Shown in pieces: positions 1-9,003 of a stretch of 64,000 nucleotides of DNA. Every line of letters begins with the position of its first letter. Position 1 is the first letter of the stretch. The DNA is from Flammeovirgaceae bacterium SG7u.111. GTDB lineage: Bacteria; Bacteroidota; Bacteroidia; Cytophagales; Flammeovirgaceae. The stretch spans positions 5,471,635-5,535,634 of the forward strand of contig CP139021.1 of NCBI GenBank assembly GCA_034044135.1. Reading direction: 5' to 3'. A model generated the notes under the pieces. It was not told the DNA's origin. It searched no databases and worked only from the letters and a program-made list of their open reading frames with translations. The position numbers and the translations under genes are program-made.

Positions 1-50
1 CCCAACACCAACCACATAGTTCCAATAAATTCAGCGACTAATTTCTTCAT
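1..50 (-). CDS. aqpZ: aquaporin Z family channel, N-terminus only (partial)
   Basis: The reverse strand from base 50 reads MKKLVAEFIGTMWLVLG and runs off the window edge. This matches the first residues of AqpZ-type water channels (M-x-K-L-x-A-E-x-x-G-T-x-W-L-V), the start of the first membrane helix of the MIP family. The product would be an inner-membrane water or small-solute pore. Only 16 full codons are present, so the NPA motifs and selectivity filter cannot be checked. The call rests on this short but characteristic stretch. Confidence 0.7.
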   Translation of the reverse strand, partial: MKKLVAEFIGTMWLVL

Positions 51-297
51 TTTTCCTTGTTTTGGTTAAATAATGGAAATAAAAAATATGTCATTTTGAG
101 TGACCACAGCACTCATTGTAGGCTAAAAAGCCCCTTAATTGCTGGTTGAAGAAAATAGTGGTCAGTTGAAAGTTTGTTATGAATATACGTAATTCTGCTC
201 AATCTCAAATAGGTAGTCAGTTTTTTTATAGTAAACTTAATACACTGCTCTATTTCCAAAAAAGAGTATTAAGAGAGGGATATCAAAAATTAAAACA

Positions 298-420
298 ACA
301 AAAAAAGGTTCGCCATAATATGGCGAACCTTTCCAAATACCTCTCTAAAACTTATCTAACTCTAAACATGAAAATCTCTTTTTCTCTTTGCTTCTGCTTT
401 TTTTACACTTCAAAGATGCA
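298..420. other. perfect hairpin followed by a leader-like CTAA tract
   Basis: Bases 304-317 and 319-332 are a perfect 14-bp inverted repeat (left arm AAAGGTTCGCCATA). On the minus strand it runs into a T-rich tract, so it could terminate transcription there. On the plus strand it is followed by a TCTAA-rich tract and an ATG at 368 opening a short hydrophobic reading frame. Hairpin plus CTAA-type tract plus signal-peptide-like start resembles the leader of Bacteroidota outer-membrane receptor genes, but no receptor gene follows. It may be a remnant. Confidence 0.3.
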
Positions 421-570
421 GAGTTTCTTATTGGTAGAGAACCGAAAAACCGTGAACCGGAATTCTTACTTTTGAATGGGAATTTTTAGCCGTCAACAAA
501 ACTTTATAGATTAGGAAAGAAGTTTAGTGTGTAGAGTTAAAACTAGAGTGAGTCATTAAAAAGAGGCACA

Positions 571-870
571 ATGCTAGAGATAAGAAAAAGTTGTGAAAGT
601 TGTGGCAAAGCACTTCCACTCGACAGCAATGATATGTAGTTTCGAATGCACTTTTTGTAGGGAATGTGCAACTGAAGTCCTCCAAAATGTTTGCTCTAAC
701 TGCGGTGGCGGCTTTGAAAACAGGCCTATCAGACCCAAAGCCTTACTAGCAAAACACCCTCTCCCCAGGCAGACGAAGTCCTCAAAACTGTGGATTCGGA
801 GAACCAGAAAGCCCCCAGCTCCTCTTACCAAATTTCTACTTACCCACTTATAGGTTATCCAAACGAGTGA
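571..870 (+). pseudogene. DUF1272 zinc-ribbon protein, frameshifted
   Basis: The frame from ATG 571 gives MLEIRKSCESCGKALPLDSN and stops at TAG 637. The sequence resumes one frame over (around 629) as ICSFECTFCRECATEVLQNV, then C-x-x-C-GGGF and RPIRPK. Joined, these match the small DUF1272 family, with its paired Cys-x-x-Cys metal-binding motifs and the ICSFECTFC core. A second shift near 760 would give a better C-terminal tail ending at TGA 868-870, just before a hairpin at 892-930. Function of the family is unknown. At least one shift is certain from the reading frames; the second is inferred. Confidence 0.75.
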
Positions 871-891
871 TAAAGCAAACTGGGTATTTCG

Positions 892-930
892 ATTAAAAGA
901 CCCCTACCCAAAGGGCGAGGATCTTTTAAT
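892..930 (+). terminator. hairpin downstream of the DUF1272 ruin
   Basis: ATTAAAAGA (892-900) pairs with TCTTTTAAT (922-930), and the interior CCC/GGG runs can extend the stem. It lies 20 bases after the inferred ancestral stop at 870, which fits an old terminator of that gene. Confidence 0.4.
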
Positions 931-984
931 AAGCCTGTAGAAATAGGAAGCCAAAGTTCTCCCCTGCACAAATACTTAATGTAA

Positions 985-1315
985 GCTTCCGAACCCATCA
1001 TCTATCTACCTCTGTATTCTGGAGAAGAAATAATTGGAATTTTAGTTATCAAAAGCTTCAAGGAAAAAGCCTATCCAAAAGTACAAGTTTCCTTAATTTC
1101 TGGCGCAAGCTTCTAGCTCTTTAGCGGTGGAATAGTAGATCAAAATAATATAGAAAGGAGATGTTCTTGGTACAAAAAAGCTAATTGAAACGTTAGAAAA
1201 AAACGTGACAAGTCCGTTGGCATGCCTGCAAAAAGCGCTGAAAAGCGCATTAAACAGGCATCAAGACAAAGAAGACTAACAAGACGATATCATATTCATT
1301 GGCTTAGCATTTTAA
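985..1315 (+). pseudogene. remnant of a GAF-SpoIIE type phosphatase gene
   Basis: The frame 985-1116 reads a GAF-like segment (YLPLYSGEEIIGILVIKSF, then KEKAYPKVQVSLIS) ending in a stop at 1114. The frame 1154-1315 reads a SpoIIE tail: LGTKKLIETLEKN, then QKALKSALNRHQD, a stop, and QDDIIFIGLAF. The DD-I-x-x-I-G ending is the usual C-terminus of PP2C/SpoIIE phosphatases, as in the intact gene just downstream (DDITVIG). The middle of the gene is missing and both pieces carry stops. The neighbouring 1405 gene has the same C-terminal domain, so this may be a decayed paralogue. No function is expected. Confidence 0.6.
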
Positions 1316-1404
1316 CTTTTGCAAACAATACCGAGGCCAACCAGTATAACAGCTACTTATTAATGAGATATAAGTGCCCTTTATGCTCAAAACCATCTAT
1401 TAAA

Positions 1405-4400
1405 ATGAGAAAAACTTTACTCCTATTTTTCCTTCTTATCGCCTTAGGGGCATCTGCCCAAAATATTAAATTTAGACATATCACCACTGACGACGGGCTT
1501 TCCAATAGTTGGGTATTATCAATTTTGAGAGATAATCAAGGATATCTTTGGATAGGTACTATGGAAGGATTGAACCTATACGACGGATATTCTATCAAAG
1601 TCTTCAAAAATGACGGCATAAACGGATTGCACAATAATTCTATCCTCTGCCTTTTAGAGGATAACAACGGCGGCATCTGGATGGGAACCTACCATGGCTT
1701 CTATAAATTTGATAGGGATACAGAAACTTTTACAGCCTTTCATACCGATGAAAATGACCCCAAAAGCATTAGTAGCGACAGAGTGTTCTCAATTGCCGAA
1801 GAAAGTGACAGTACGCTTTGGATAGCCACTGAAAATGGACTCAACAGGTTCAATATTAACTCACTTGCTTTTGAAAGCTATGTTCACGATGAAAACAATC
1901 CTAACAGTCTTATTAAGAACAACATAAAAAAACTCAAAACAGACTCGAAAGGAAACTTATGGATAGGGTCAGAAATAGGAATCAGCCTACTGAAAAAAGG
2001 TTCTGCCAAATTTGAGAACTATTCACATGACCCCAATAACAGTAATTCGATTATTGGGAATACTATAAAAGATTTTGCCGAGGACAAAGATGGAAATATT
2101 TGGATAGGCACTACCGATGGACTCTGCAAATATGATCCTGTAACTGATACTTTTTCCTCTTTGCTAGCCGACCCTTCAAGACCGAGCCAAGCACTGAACA
2201 ACAATAATATAATCAGTTTGGCAAGTGACCAAGACAATTTATATATAGGCACTTCTTCTGGCTACCATTATATGGATCTGAAAACAGGCACATTTCACTA
2301 TTTCAGCACAAGTATCACAAATGAACACAGCCTTCTGAGCCCTTCTATTCATACCTTATTTTATGACCAAATAAACCAAATGGTTTGGTTGGGTACGTAC
2401 AACGGGGGAATAAATTACTACAGTAAAATTGACAAAAGTATCACCCACCACAAGGCTAGCCCAACTGGATTGAACAATGGTAAGATTCATTCCATATTGG
2501 AAACTGAAGCTGGAAAAATATTACTTGGAACCGATGGAGGAGGCATAAATACCTTTGACCCAAAAACTGAAACTTTCAAATATTACTCATCTGCCAACAA
2601 GCCCGGCCTACTTAAGGAAAATGCAGTCATGATTCTTTTTGAGGACAAGCAAAATAGAATTTGGATCCATACTTATATGCAAGGCATTAATGTAATATCT
2701 CCTGACTGGAATACTTCAATCTTGTATTCTCACGACCCTTCCAACCCCAATTCCCTACCTAGTAATGAAGTAGTACAGATCCAAGAAGATAACAAAAATA
2801 TTATTTCGGTTTTGAGTGGGGAAAAAATAGTGGTGTTTGATCCTAAAAAAAATCATTTTATTGGGTTTGAGGAAGCTTATGGAATAAAGTTGCCCGAAAA
2901 TATCCATTTCTTCCACATTAATAAAAACAACAAGGCATGGGTTATCTATGCCGTAGAAGAAGGGAGAAGCTATAACTTCTTAAGCGCAGACTTAAACTCA
3001 AAAGAGGTCACAGTTTATGACGAACAAATAAAACCCTATCTAGCGCAGATGGGGCAGATTATTGATGTTGTGAAAGAAGGTAAGGATGGAGATGTATGGG
3101 TAAGTACCTATGAGTCGGGGCTTTGCTATATCAACAAGGAAAAGGGTATCAACATTTCCTATTTCACTGACAATGGTTTGCCAAGTAATAATATCATGGC
3201 CATGGAAGAGGATGATGAAGGAAACTTATGGGTCAGTACGGATAACGGGCTGGTGAAATTTATAGATGGGATCAATTCCCCTACGGAACCAAATTTCCGC
3301 ACCTACTCGGTAGACGATGGGATACAGAGCAAAGAATTCAAGAAAAGAGTCAGCCATAGAGGTAGGAACGGGAAGCTGTATTTTGGAGGAAACAATGGGT
3401 TCAATATCCTTGATCCTAGCAAAATACAGGATAATTTATTCTTACCTCCCATTGTTTTTACCGACCTGAAAATTTTCAACACACCAGTTGGGCTGAACCA
3501 AGAAAACTCACCTCTTACTAAAAGTATAAGCCGAACAAAAGAGATTACCTTCACGCACGACCAGTCCGTTTTTACCTTAGAATTTGCTGCACTAAACCTC
3601 GACCTTCCTGAAAAAAACCAATATGCTTATAAGTTAGATGGATTAGAAAAAGACTGGAATTATGTAGGCAACCAACGTTCTGCTACATATACCAACCTAG
3701 ATCCAGGAGAGTATGAGTTTATAGTAAAAGCATCTAACAATGATGCTATATGGAACGAGCTACCTGCCATTCTAAAAATAACGATCCTACCCCCTTGGTG
3801 GGAAACATGGTGGTTCAGAACCATTGCAGCAATACTTTTCTTGGGAAGTGGTATATTGTTTTTCATAGTAAGAACCAAACATCTGAAACAAAGGCAAGTA
3901 GAGCTTGAAAAACAAGTAAGTGTTCGTACCCAAGAGCTTAAAGGAGCAAATGATAACCTCCAAAAACAACAAGAGGAAATAAAGGCACAAAACGAAGAGC
4001 TTCACCAAATGGCAGAAGAGCTTCAGGTACAGCGGGATTATTTGGAGGATACCAACATTATAGTTGGCAAAAAGAATGAAGCGCTTGCAGATATGAATAA
4101 AGCCTTGACCGATAGCATCACCTATGCCCGCAGAATTCAAGAAGCCATCCTCCCATCTGCCGAGGAAATGAAAGAAGACCTAAAAGACTTTTTCCTCATT
4201 TTCAAACCTAAAGATATTGTTTCGGGCGATTTTTATTGGTATAGCAAACAGGGAGATAGTGTTTTCTTGGCTGTGGTTGATTGCACTGGACATGGCGTAC
4301 CTGGCGCATACATGAGCATGCTGGGCAACTCCTTCCTCAATAGGATAGTGAATGAAATGAAGGAAACAGAACCTTCCCGAATTTTAGCCTGCATGGATCA

Positions 4401-4860
4401 GTTTGTAGTAGATGCGCTTAAACAGAAAGAAGGACAAAACCGGGATGGAATGGACTTAGGCGTTTGCCGAATAGAGAAACTCTCCAATGGAAATACTAAA
4501 GTGACTTATGCTGGTGCAAAAACACCCCTACTCTATTGTAAAAAAGAAGCTGAATCTATCTGTAGAGAGCAAGGCGACCGCAGTAGCATTGGCGGGATCA
4601 AAATCAGTGGAAAAAGCTTCTCTGATTTAGAAATAGAGCTAGAACCAGGAGATTGCTTTTACTTAACTACAGATGGCTTTATTGACCAGAATGATCCTAA
4701 CAGAAGAAGGTTTGGCACTAAAAGGTTCATGAATGCAATTTTCAATCAGTTTGGCAAGCCAATGGAACTACAGCAAATTAGCTTGGAAACACTATTGCAA
4801 GCCCATCAGGAAGAAGAACAACAACGGGATGATATTACGGTAATCGGAGTTCAGATCTAG
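1405..4860 (+). CDS. two-component propeller sensor fused to SpoIIE phosphatase
   Basis: 1151 residues. Signal peptide 1-18 (cut after GASA). Residues about 35-640 carry repeated LWIGT/LWVST blades typical of Reg_prop beta-propellers. A Y_Y_Y domain spans about 720-795, followed by one membrane helix at about 802-824, a coiled coil to about 905, and a SpoIIE/PP2C domain to the end with metal-site motifs SGDFYW, VDCTGHGVPG, TTDGF and DDITVIG. In the better-known hybrid sensors this architecture ends in a histidine kinase; here a phosphatase takes its place, so the likely output is dephosphorylation of an anti-sigma antagonist-like partner (inferred). I chose ATG 1405 over upstream ATG 1222 because the signal peptide starts there and the upstream bases belong to a gene ruin. 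It sits beside the GH16/GH2 locus, so it might sense polysaccharide products. Confidence 0.88.
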   Translation: MRKTLLLFFLLIALGASAQNIKFRHITTDDGLSNSWVLSILRDNQGYLWIGTMEGLNLYDGYSIKVFKNDGINGLHNNSILCLLEDNNGGIWMGTYHGFYKFDRDTETFTAFHTDENDPKSISSDRVFSIAEESDSTLWIATENGLNRFNINSLAFESYVHDENNPNSLIKNNIKKLKTDSKGNLWIGSEIGISLLKKGSAKFENYSHDPNNSNSIIGNTIKDFAEDKDGNIWIGTTDGLCKYDPVTDTFSSLLADPSRPSQALNNNNIISLASDQDNLYIGTSSGYHYMDLKTGTFHYFSTSITNEHSLLSPSIHTLFYDQINQMVWLGTYNGGINYYSKIDKSITHHKASPTGLNNGKIHSILETEAGKILLGTDGGGINTFDPKTETFKYYSSANKPGLLKENAVMILFEDKQNRIWIHTYMQGINVISPDWNTSILYSHDPSNPNSLPSNEVVQIQEDNKNIISVLSGEKIVVFDPKKNHFIGFEEAYGIKLPENIHFFHINKNNKAWVIYAVEEGRSYNFLSADLNSKEVTVYDEQIKPYLAQMGQIIDVVKEGKDGDVWVSTYESGLCYINKEKGINISYFTDNGLPSNNIMAMEEDDEGNLWVSTDNGLVKFIDGINSPTEPNFRTYSVDDGIQSKEFKKRVSHRGRNGKLYFGGNNGFNILDPSKIQDNLFLPPIVFTDLKIFNTPVGLNQENSPLTKSISRTKEITFTHDQSVFTLEFAALNLDLPEKNQYAYKLDGLEKDWNYVGNQRSATYTNLDPGEYEFIVKASNNDAIWNELPAILKITILPPWWETWWFRTIAAILFLGSGILFFIVRTKHLKQRQVELEKQVSVRTQELKGANDNLQKQQEEIKAQNEELHQMAEELQVQRDYLEDTNIIVGKKNEALADMNKALTDSITYARRIQEAILPSAEEMKEDLKDFFLIFKPKDIVSGDFYWYSKQGDSVFLAVVDCTGHGVPGAYMSMLGNSFLNRIVNEMKETEPSRILACMDQFVVDALKQKEGQNRDGMDLGVCRIEKLSNGNTKVTYAGAKTPLLYCKKEAESICREQGDRSSIGGIKISGKSFSDLEIELEPGDCFYLTTDGFIDQNDPNRRRFGTKRFMNAIFNQFGKPMELQQISLETLLQAHQEEEQQRDDITVIGVQI

Positions 4861-4879
4861 CATATTTAAAAAAAATAAA

Positions 4880-4913
4880 GAAGCCATCACAGCAAATTTG
4901 TTGTGATGGCTTC
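4880..4913. terminator. bidirectional terminator between convergent genes
   Basis: GAAGCCATCACA (4880-4891) pairs perfectly with TGTGATGGCTTC (4902-4913). An A-rich tract precedes it and a T-rich tract follows, and it lies between the 3' ends of the propeller-phosphatase gene and the GH16 gene. Confidence 0.8.
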
Positions 4914-4944
4914 TATTTGTAATACTCTTAAGCGCTCATTTTTT

Positions 4945-6165
4945 TTATCTTGAAACATCATACCTTACTTCATCAAGCACTTTTCCACCTTTTCCTAATA
5001 GCTGAGCCTCTACCTTATAATGCTTGCCCTCTTCTGGAGTAAAGCTAAGTGGAAGGGAGAGCGTTGCTTTTCCAAAACCATGGTAAGCATCTACAGTTAA
5101 TTCCTGCTTGGTCACCATTTTCTTATTCCCTTCAATTATCTTAAATACGATCTTCGTGTTTTCATTATTGGAATAGGTATAAACCAGTTCCAAAGTTTTC
5201 GTATCAAAAATATTCTCTGAAATATCCGATACGGTGATGAAGTCTTTATAAATAGCTACATCTGAAATTGGGTGATCGAATTTTTCATTTATTGGAACAA
5301 GTTTATAGCCACGTACCCAGTCATAATAAGCGGTGTTGATCTCATCATTTTCCAAATCTTCATTGCTCGGAGCCGGTTGCCAGTTATAGGTCTCCGTCAC
5401 CATGTTTACGTGCATAGGACGGTCGAATGGCTTATCGGAAATCTCTTTGGTAACTTTCACCATTTCAAAAAACTCATTATCGGCATAAAACTCCACCTCT
5501 TCCGGACTTTTCCACCAAGCTCCATAGGTATGGTATTCGTCTGACACCTCAGAATTCAGGAAAGTCCCAGCTCCTTTCGAGAAAAAGGTTTCTTTCTTTT
5601 CTCCGCATTTTATATACCTGTAATGCGTATTGCTATTCATTCCGTTGCGAAATTTTTGATGAACAGTTCCGCCACCAATGCACTCTTGAATATCTAACTC
5701 TTGGCTATACTTATCATTTGCACAATCTCCTTTTTCTGTAAAAAGCACTTTATCGTTCGACATCCAAAATGTGGTAGACATCGCAATTTTTGAAGCTTTG
5801 GCGCGGCATTCATAATAGCCAAAATGCGCCTCGGAAGATTTAGAAACAATTCCACCTCCATACATAGTGTATTTCCCTTTGGGTTTATCTAGCACTCCAC
5901 TTTTGATTTCCAAATTGCCATTTTTCATTGATAATGCTTTAGGTTCGAAGCGGGCTGGCGCACGCCCTTCCCAACCTGGATAATGGTCGAACCATTTGTT
6001 CTGATCCAGTTTTGTTCCATTAAATTCATCTGAAAAAGCAGCTTGCAACACCCACCTAAAACCAACTGGCGGTTCTGGAGGATCGGCATGTAAAAGAGTG
6101 CTGAGTGAGATCAATACTACGGTAAGTAATGCTTTCTTGAGTTGTGAAGTCGGATACATTTTCAT
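4945..6165 (-). CDS. secreted GH16 endo-galactanase/glucanase-like enzyme
   Basis: 406 residues with a signal peptide to about residue 27 (LLHA before DPPEPP). The jelly-roll GH16 domain covers about 38-300. The catalytic motif E156-L-D158-I-Q-E161 is the ExDxxE type: E156 would be the nucleophile and E161 the acid/base. The early GWEGRAPARF segment resembles agarases and porphyranases more than laminarinases, so an agar- or porphyran-type substrate is possible but unproven. Residues about 300-406 form an extra beta-rich domain with no carbohydrate-binding module that I recognise. The gene diverges from a GH2 beta-galactosidase, which would suit stepwise breakdown of galactans outside the cell and in the periplasm. 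Confidence 0.85.
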   Translation of the reverse strand: MKMYPTSQLKKALLTVVLISLSTLLHADPPEPPVGFRWVLQAAFSDEFNGTKLDQNKWFDHYPGWEGRAPARFEPKALSMKNGNLEIKSGVLDKPKGKYTMYGGGIVSKSSEAHFGYYECRAKASKIAMSTTFWMSNDKVLFTEKGDCANDKYSQELDIQECIGGGTVHQKFRNGMNSNTHYRYIKCGEKKETFFSKGAGTFLNSEVSDEYHTYGAWWKSPEEVEFYADNEFFEMVKVTKEISDKPFDRPMHVNMVTETYNWQPAPSNEDLENDEINTAYYDWVRGYKLVPINEKFDHPISDVAIYKDFITVSDISENIFDTKTLELVYTYSNNENTKIVFKIIEGNKKMVTKQELTVDAYHGFGKATLSLPLSFTPEEGKHYKVEAQLLGKGGKVLDEVRYDVSR

Positions 6166-6378
6166 TTACGTTTTGATTAATAAAAAACATGCGGAAGCAT
6201 TCCTGCCTCTGCTCAAGTAAATGTAATTCCGATTGAGCAAAAGGAAAACACAACCGATTGCGCAAATAGATTCTCCTCCCCAACCAATACAAAGCTCGAT
6301 TTAAAACGTTTAACTAACTTTTCTTGAGCTTACTTACTATAGTTGTAGTGGAAAACACTTTTTCACATACTTTATACA

Positions 6379-8931
6379 ATGGATTTGAAAAGACTATTTT
6401 TTATTTCATTCGCATGTTTAGCGCTCACTTGCTGTAAGACAGAGCAAGATAACACCCCTCGAATTACCGAAGATTTTAATTTCGATTGGAAATTCCACTT
6501 GGGCGATGTAGAAAGCTCCCAATCTGCCGATTTCCCAGACAACGAATGGACTGATGTACGCCTACCTCACGACTGGAGCATTGAAGTGGGATACCAACAA
6601 GAAAATACTGCTGCCAGTACTGGGTTTGTACCCGGAGGCATTGGTTGGTACCGAAAGAAATTCAAGCTATTCCCATCCGACGAAGGTAAAATAGTGAGCG
6701 TGATGTTTGATGGAGTGTACAACAACTCCAGCGTATGGATCAACGGTCATTTGCTGGGCACTCGACCTTATGGCTACAGCACATTTAGCTATGACCTCAC
6801 CGATCATTTGGTATTTGATGGCACTGATAACGTGATAGCGGTAAAGGTTGACAGAACTACGTACGTGGACTCACGTTGGTACAGCGGATCGGGGATTTAC
6901 CGAAAGGTGCAACTTATAAAAACTGCTCCCCTCCATGTTGCGCAATGGGGCGTGCAAATCACCACCCCTTCCGTTTCAGAGCAACTTGCCGAGGTAAATA
7001 TCAAAACAAAACTCCAAAATGATGGGGCAGAAGATTTAGAAGAAATCGTATTGAATTATACCATTTCAGGTCCTAATGGGATGGTGGTTGCGCAAGCCCA
7101 ACAAGCGGTAGCAAGTAGTGATTTAAAGGATAACAACACCAAGGTACAAATAGCTAAACCAAAGCTTTGGTCGATAGACACCCCTAGTCTTTACACACTC
7201 CATGTGAAGGTATTGCAAAAAGGGAATTTGGTGGATGAAACAAGTGAACGCTTTGGTATTCGTACTTTTAACTTCGATGCGGATAAAGGTTTTTCCTTGA
7301 ATGGGGAATGGATGAAGATCAAAGGCGTGAATTTACACCACGATGCAGGCGCAGTTGGCGCTGCCGTTCCCAAAGGTATTTGGGTGTATAGAATAGAGAA
7401 ATTAAAATCGATAGGTGTCAATGCAGTGCGTTTATCTCATAACCCACATGCCGTTGAGCTTATGGAAGTTTGCGACGAAATGGGCATGCTCGTAATGGCC
7501 GAAGCTTTTGATGAGTGGAGCAATCCTAAAGGAAAAAGCTTGGTTTATGTGGGCGATAATGCAGCACCAAAAGAAGCAGCCAGAGCCTATCCAGAAGTAT
7601 TTAACAAATGGGCTGAAAAGGATTTGAAGGACTTGATATTGAGAGATTTTAACCACCCTTCTGTCATTATGTGGAGTATTGGAAATGAAATAGAATGGAC
7701 ATTTCCCTACTATGCAAAAACGTATACTGACGTAAATGGCAAAAGAGAGTACTATGCTTATTCACCCAATTACGACTCTCTTACAATTAAAACTGCATTT
7801 GATAAAAATACAGGAGGAGTCGATTCCTTAGCTTTAACTTCCAAACGCTTAGCCGATTGGGTAAAGGAAATGGATACAAGCCGCCCTGTAACTGCAGGAA
7901 GCGTTCACCCTTCTATTGCGCTAGCAAGTGGTTATGCACAAACTTTGGATGTTTTAGGTTTTAATTACCGTGCCATCGAATACGATGCTGCTCACGAGGC
8001 ATATCCTGACCTAAAAATACTGGGTTCGGAAAACTGGGGGGCATATTCGGAATGGAAAAACTGTTTAGAGCGCGACTTTGTAGCAGGGATTTTTGCTTGG
8101 ACAGGGTTCGCCTACCTTGGTGAAGCTGGTCCTTGGCCTCGCAAAGGGTTAGAAATTTCTTTCTTCGACTATGCCGGCTTCAAAACCCCAAGAGGACATT
8201 TCTTCGAATGCCTTTGGATAGATACACCGAAAGTATATACTGTAACCACTCCTACAGAGGAGTCAGAATATTCTTACACAAAAGACGATGATTGGAAGTT
8301 TGACATAAACTACTACAAACCTCCTTATTGGGCTCAATTGCGCCATTGGGAATGGTACAAGGTTTACCCCAAATGGAAATATACCGATAATGAACCTATT
8401 GTCGTACAAACCTACACCAATTGTGAAGAAGCAGAACTCTTCTTAAATGGCAGTTCGTTGGGCAAACAAAAACGTTCTGACTTCGGAGAGGATAACATCA
8501 TCAAATGGTTAGTCCCCTACAGCGCAGGCGAATTGAAAGTAGTGGGGTACAATGGCGGTGAAAAAGCTACCGAATACTCTTTGAATACCAATGGAAAAGT
8601 TGCCAAAATTATTTTAAACACTAGCAAATCTACATTGAATGCAGATGGATATGAAGTAGCGGTGGTAACAGCCGAACTACTTGATGAAAATGGTATTTTG
8701 GTAACCGATGCAGATCAAGAAATAGCATTTGATATTACAGGTGAAATAAACAACATTGGTGTAGACAATGGCTGGGAGCGTTATGTCGGTTCTCATAAAT
8801 CAACTACAATCAAGACCCACCAAGGAAAAGCAATTGTGATACTTCAAGCTACTAAAAAGCAAGGAACAGTAAGTATTAGCGCAACAAGTGAAGGCGCTTC
8901 GTCTGAAGCCTTATCTATTCTTGTGAAGTAA
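6379..8931 (+). CDS. GH2 beta-galactosidase-like lipoprotein
   Basis: 850 residues. A lipoprotein signal ends at Cys18/Cys19 (LALTCC), so the enzyme is probably membrane-anchored. An N-terminal sugar-binding fold (WKFHLGD, then LPHDWS and GGIGWYRKKF) is followed by the Ig-like domain and the TIM barrel. The acid/base is Glu437 in SIGNEIEW and the nucleophile is Glu551 in GSENWGAY. The C-terminus has a DUF4982-type domain (about 650-720) and a further Ig-like domain. The length suits the family. It removes terminal beta-galactosyl or related residues; the exact sugar is not determined. The gene is followed 72 bases later by a hydrolase lipoprotein, probably in one transcript. Confidence 0.92.
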   Translation: MDLKRLFFISFACLALTCCKTEQDNTPRITEDFNFDWKFHLGDVESSQSADFPDNEWTDVRLPHDWSIEVGYQQENTAASTGFVPGGIGWYRKKFKLFPSDEGKIVSVMFDGVYNNSSVWINGHLLGTRPYGYSTFSYDLTDHLVFDGTDNVIAVKVDRTTYVDSRWYSGSGIYRKVQLIKTAPLHVAQWGVQITTPSVSEQLAEVNIKTKLQNDGAEDLEEIVLNYTISGPNGMVVAQAQQAVASSDLKDNNTKVQIAKPKLWSIDTPSLYTLHVKVLQKGNLVDETSERFGIRTFNFDADKGFSLNGEWMKIKGVNLHHDAGAVGAAVPKGIWVYRIEKLKSIGVNAVRLSHNPHAVELMEVCDEMGMLVMAEAFDEWSNPKGKSLVYVGDNAAPKEAARAYPEVFNKWAEKDLKDLILRDFNHPSVIMWSIGNEIEWTFPYYAKTYTDVNGKREYYAYSPNYDSLTIKTAFDKNTGGVDSLALTSKRLADWVKEMDTSRPVTAGSVHPSIALASGYAQTLDVLGFNYRAIEYDAAHEAYPDLKILGSENWGAYSEWKNCLERDFVAGIFAWTGFAYLGEAGPWPRKGLEISFFDYAGFKTPRGHFFECLWIDTPKVYTVTTPTEESEYSYTKDDDWKFDINYYKPPYWAQLRHWEWYKVYPKWKYTDNEPIVVQTYTNCEEAELFLNGSSLGKQKRSDFGEDNIIKWLVPYSAGELKVVGYNGGEKATEYSLNTNGKVAKIILNTSKSTLNADGYEVAVVTAELLDENGILVTDADQEIAFDITGEINNIGVDNGWERYVGSHKSTTIKTHQGKAIVILQATKKQGTVSISATSEGASSEALSILVK

Positions 8932-9003
8932 GATTGAAATTCCCTATCTTCATACAGAAGCAGTTTGGCTCGATATAAAGAGTTCAAATGCTTCTGCTTT
9001 TCT

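Noticed and set aside
179-475. 98-codon frame near the left end
   Set aside because: It runs through a perfect hairpin and lacks protein character; only its last ATG-started part resembles a signal-like start.
1222-1404. Extension of the propeller-phosphatase gene to an upstream ATG
   Set aside because: The added residues have no signal peptide and coincide with the frame-shifted ruin of another gene; ATG 1405 starts a clean signal peptide.
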